Assembly (NCBI GenBank): GCA_964496695.1
Contig: CAZCBE010000001.1
Location: 186,001 to 250,000, forward strand
Direction: 5' to 3'
Origin: SXTU01 sp964496695
Lineage (GTDB): Bacteria; Verrucomicrobiota; Verrucomicrobiia; Limisphaerales; SXTU01
Length of the DNA stretch: 64,000 nt
Below the pieces are notes generated by a model, which was given only the letters and a program-made list of their open reading frames with translations, made no database searches and was not told the origin of the DNA. Positions 63,003 through 64,000 of the stretch are shown here, piece by piece. The position numbers and the translations under genes were made by a program. Every line of letters begins with the position of its first letter. The stretch's first letter is position 1.

Positions 63003-63422
63003 TCACTTCAGGTCCTTGAGCAGATCGTCGCCCTTCGTGGAGAAGGGGCTTTTCGGGAGTTCGCCGGGCTTGGCCACCTTGTCAATGCCGAGCGCCTTCT
63101 CCGCCTGGGCCTGGCGGTTGCTGGCATCGGCGGTGGAATCGGGCGGCGTGACCGTGGCCGCCTTCACCGGCGCGGCATTGGTCGCGGCGGCGGGCGGGGC
63201 GTTGGTGTTCTTGGCGGCGTCCTCGGCCTCCTTCTTCTTCAGCGCGGCCTCCTCGGCGGCGGCCTTGGCCTTGCTCGCCAGCTCACGCTGATGGTGCCCA
63301 TACCAACTGAAGCCGCAGAGCAACGCGATGATCAGGGCATGGATCACCGTGCTCACGCCGGTCCATTTCCACAGGACTTTCAGCGGAACTTCCACCCGGA
63401 CATTTTCAGGTTTTGTTTGCAT
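63003..63422 (-). CDS. TonB-like membrane protein of the ExbB/ExbD operon
   Basis: 139 residues: a single N-terminal membrane helix (about 23-42, VIHALIIALLCGFSWYG), then a long Ala/Lys/Glu-rich, probably coiled segment (ELASKAKAAAEEAALKKKEAEDAAKN), Pro/Ala linker and a short C-terminus. No TonB C-terminal domain is seen, so it may be an adaptor or a shortened TonB. 28 bp before the DUF4159 gene. Confidence 0.75.
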   Translation of the reverse strand: MQTKPENVRVEVPLKVLWKWTGVSTVIHALIIALLCGFSWYGHHQRELASKAKAAAEEAALKKKEAEDAAKNTNAPPAAATNAAPVKAATVTPPDSTADASNRQAQAEKALGIDKVAKPGELPKSPFSTKGDDLLKDLK

Positions 63423-63460
63423 CGTTGATCAAATCTTCGTCGTTCATCGCACTGCGCGCC

Positions 63461-63560
63461 TCAGTCTCCCTCTCCCTTTGCGGAGCAAGGGGAGAGGGCC
63501 GGGGTGAGGGCTGGCCACGCCGGCATTGGCAGCCACACCCCGCATCCGGCCTCCGGCCAC
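63461..63560. repeat. CTCTCC-type repeat near operon end
   Basis: CCCTCTCCC...GGGGAGAGGG plus the ATCCGGCCTCCGGCC palindrome; same combination as at 18477-18597. Confidence 0.7.
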
Positions 63561-63565
63561 TCTTG

Positions 63566-64000
63566 TTACTGCGCCACGTCGCGGTCGGCGATGTTCACCA
63601 TCTCCGGCAGCACCAGCTTGCCACGGGCAAACTTCGCCGCGTCGCTCTCCGGGTAATCCCACGTCGCGCGCTTGTAGCGGCGGTAGGCGGACTCAAGCTG
63701 GCCGCCGTTGCGGTAGGATTCACCGGCCCAGAACACCGCGTCCGGGCGGAACTTGCTGCGCGGATAGTTGTCCACGAGGAGGTCGAACTCCTTGCCGGCC
63801 TTGCTGAACTGGTCGGCCTTATACCAGCACTGCGCGGCGCGGAAGAGCATGCGCTCGGCCCACTCGTGCTGCGGGAAGCGGTCCACGAACTTCTTCGAGA
63901 CCTCGGCCGCCGTCGGATACTCCTTCTTGTTGTAGAAGTATTCCGCGATGCGGACGACGACGTTCGCCACCAGCGGGTTCTCCGGCCAGGTGTAGGCGAG
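63566..64000 (-). CDS. TPR/YbgF-like protein, cut by the window edge
   Basis: The C-terminal 144 residues are visible; the frame stays open to base 64000 and continues beyond it. Repeats such as RIAEYFYNKKEYPTAAEVSKKFVDRFPQHEWAERMLFRAAQCWYKADQFSKAGKEFDLLVDNYPRSKFRPDAVFWAGESY are tandem TPRs of the CpoB/YbgF or BamD type. The GTG at 63970 is internal, since the codons before it (AYTWPENPLVANV) read as the same repeat. First visible gene of the ExbB/ExbD operon. Confidence 0.88.
   Translation of the reverse strand, partial: LAYTWPENPLVANVVVRIAEYFYNKKEYPTAAEVSKKFVDRFPQHEWAERMLFRAAQCWYKADQFSKAGKEFDLLVDNYPRSKFRPDAVFWAGESYRNGGQLESAYRRYKRATWDYPESDAAKFARGKLVLPEMVNIADRDVAQ

Overview
The window is high-GC, gene-dense bacterial DNA that most resembles a Verrucomicrobiota chromosome of the Pedosphaera/Limisphaerales kind. 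This rests on gene content and repeats, not on a phylogenetic marker: prepilin-like secreted proteins with an FTLIELLVVI start and a C-terminal DGH signature, a DUF4838 protein, a neutral-ceramidase-like lipoprotein, a PQQ-type sugar dehydrogenase, a Planctomycete/Verrucomicrobium-type haem-binding protein, an exo-sialidase, an ExbB/ExbD/DUF4159 operon, and many small paired palindromic repeats between genes. I found no rRNA, tRNA, CRISPR array or transposase gene.

Layout. 0.5-4.3 kb: GAPDH with a clear terminator, an esterase and a ceramidase-like lipoprotein. 4.7-10.4 kb: RecQ, a LOG-family protein, a YaeQ-like protein and Ffh. 10.4-13.1 kb: small, one-directional accessory genes (YjbR/MmcQ-like, DsbD-alpha-like, pentapeptide, VOC) with possible relics of an integron-type array. 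13.6-18.3 kb: one 1583-residue secreted protein. 19.1-26.1 kb: MqnD, a response regulator, and a signalling pair of a PEGA/FGE-tailed Ser/Thr kinase and a cyclase-FHA protein. 26.3-32.4 kb: HicBA, a lipoprotein, a SWIM-SNF2 helicase, and RlmN with a small partner. 32.7-41.0 kb: a lectin-tailed orphan protein, three tail-collar proteins, then asparagine-synthetase-like, sulfotransferase and HPr-kinase-like genes with a previously unlisted 48-codon gene that looks like a RiPP (lasso-type) precursor. 41.5-42.7 kb: DAHP synthase preceded by a 27-codon Tyr/Trp/Phe-rich leader peptide and a terminator, which looks like an attenuator. 42.8-50.7 kb: prepilin-like genes, an acyltransferase-like beta-helix protein, sugar dehydrogenase, sialidase and a GntR/LacI regulator. 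50.9-58.8 kb: haem protein, RsmH, cyclase-TPR protein and DUF4838 protein. 59-64 kb: a TPR/ExbD/ExbB/DUF4159/TonB-like/TPR energy-transduction operon that runs off the right edge.

Two themes stand out. First, two short non-listed genes (the RiPP-like precursor and the aromatic leader peptide) fit their neighbours closely. Second, several families of short palindromic repeats occupy almost every intergenic gap, and two copies sit in frame inside essential-type genes (rsmH and recQ) and add extra residues to otherwise recognisable enzymes. Several genes have apparent N-terminal extensions that are only read-through of these repeats, so starts were moved inward in those cases.
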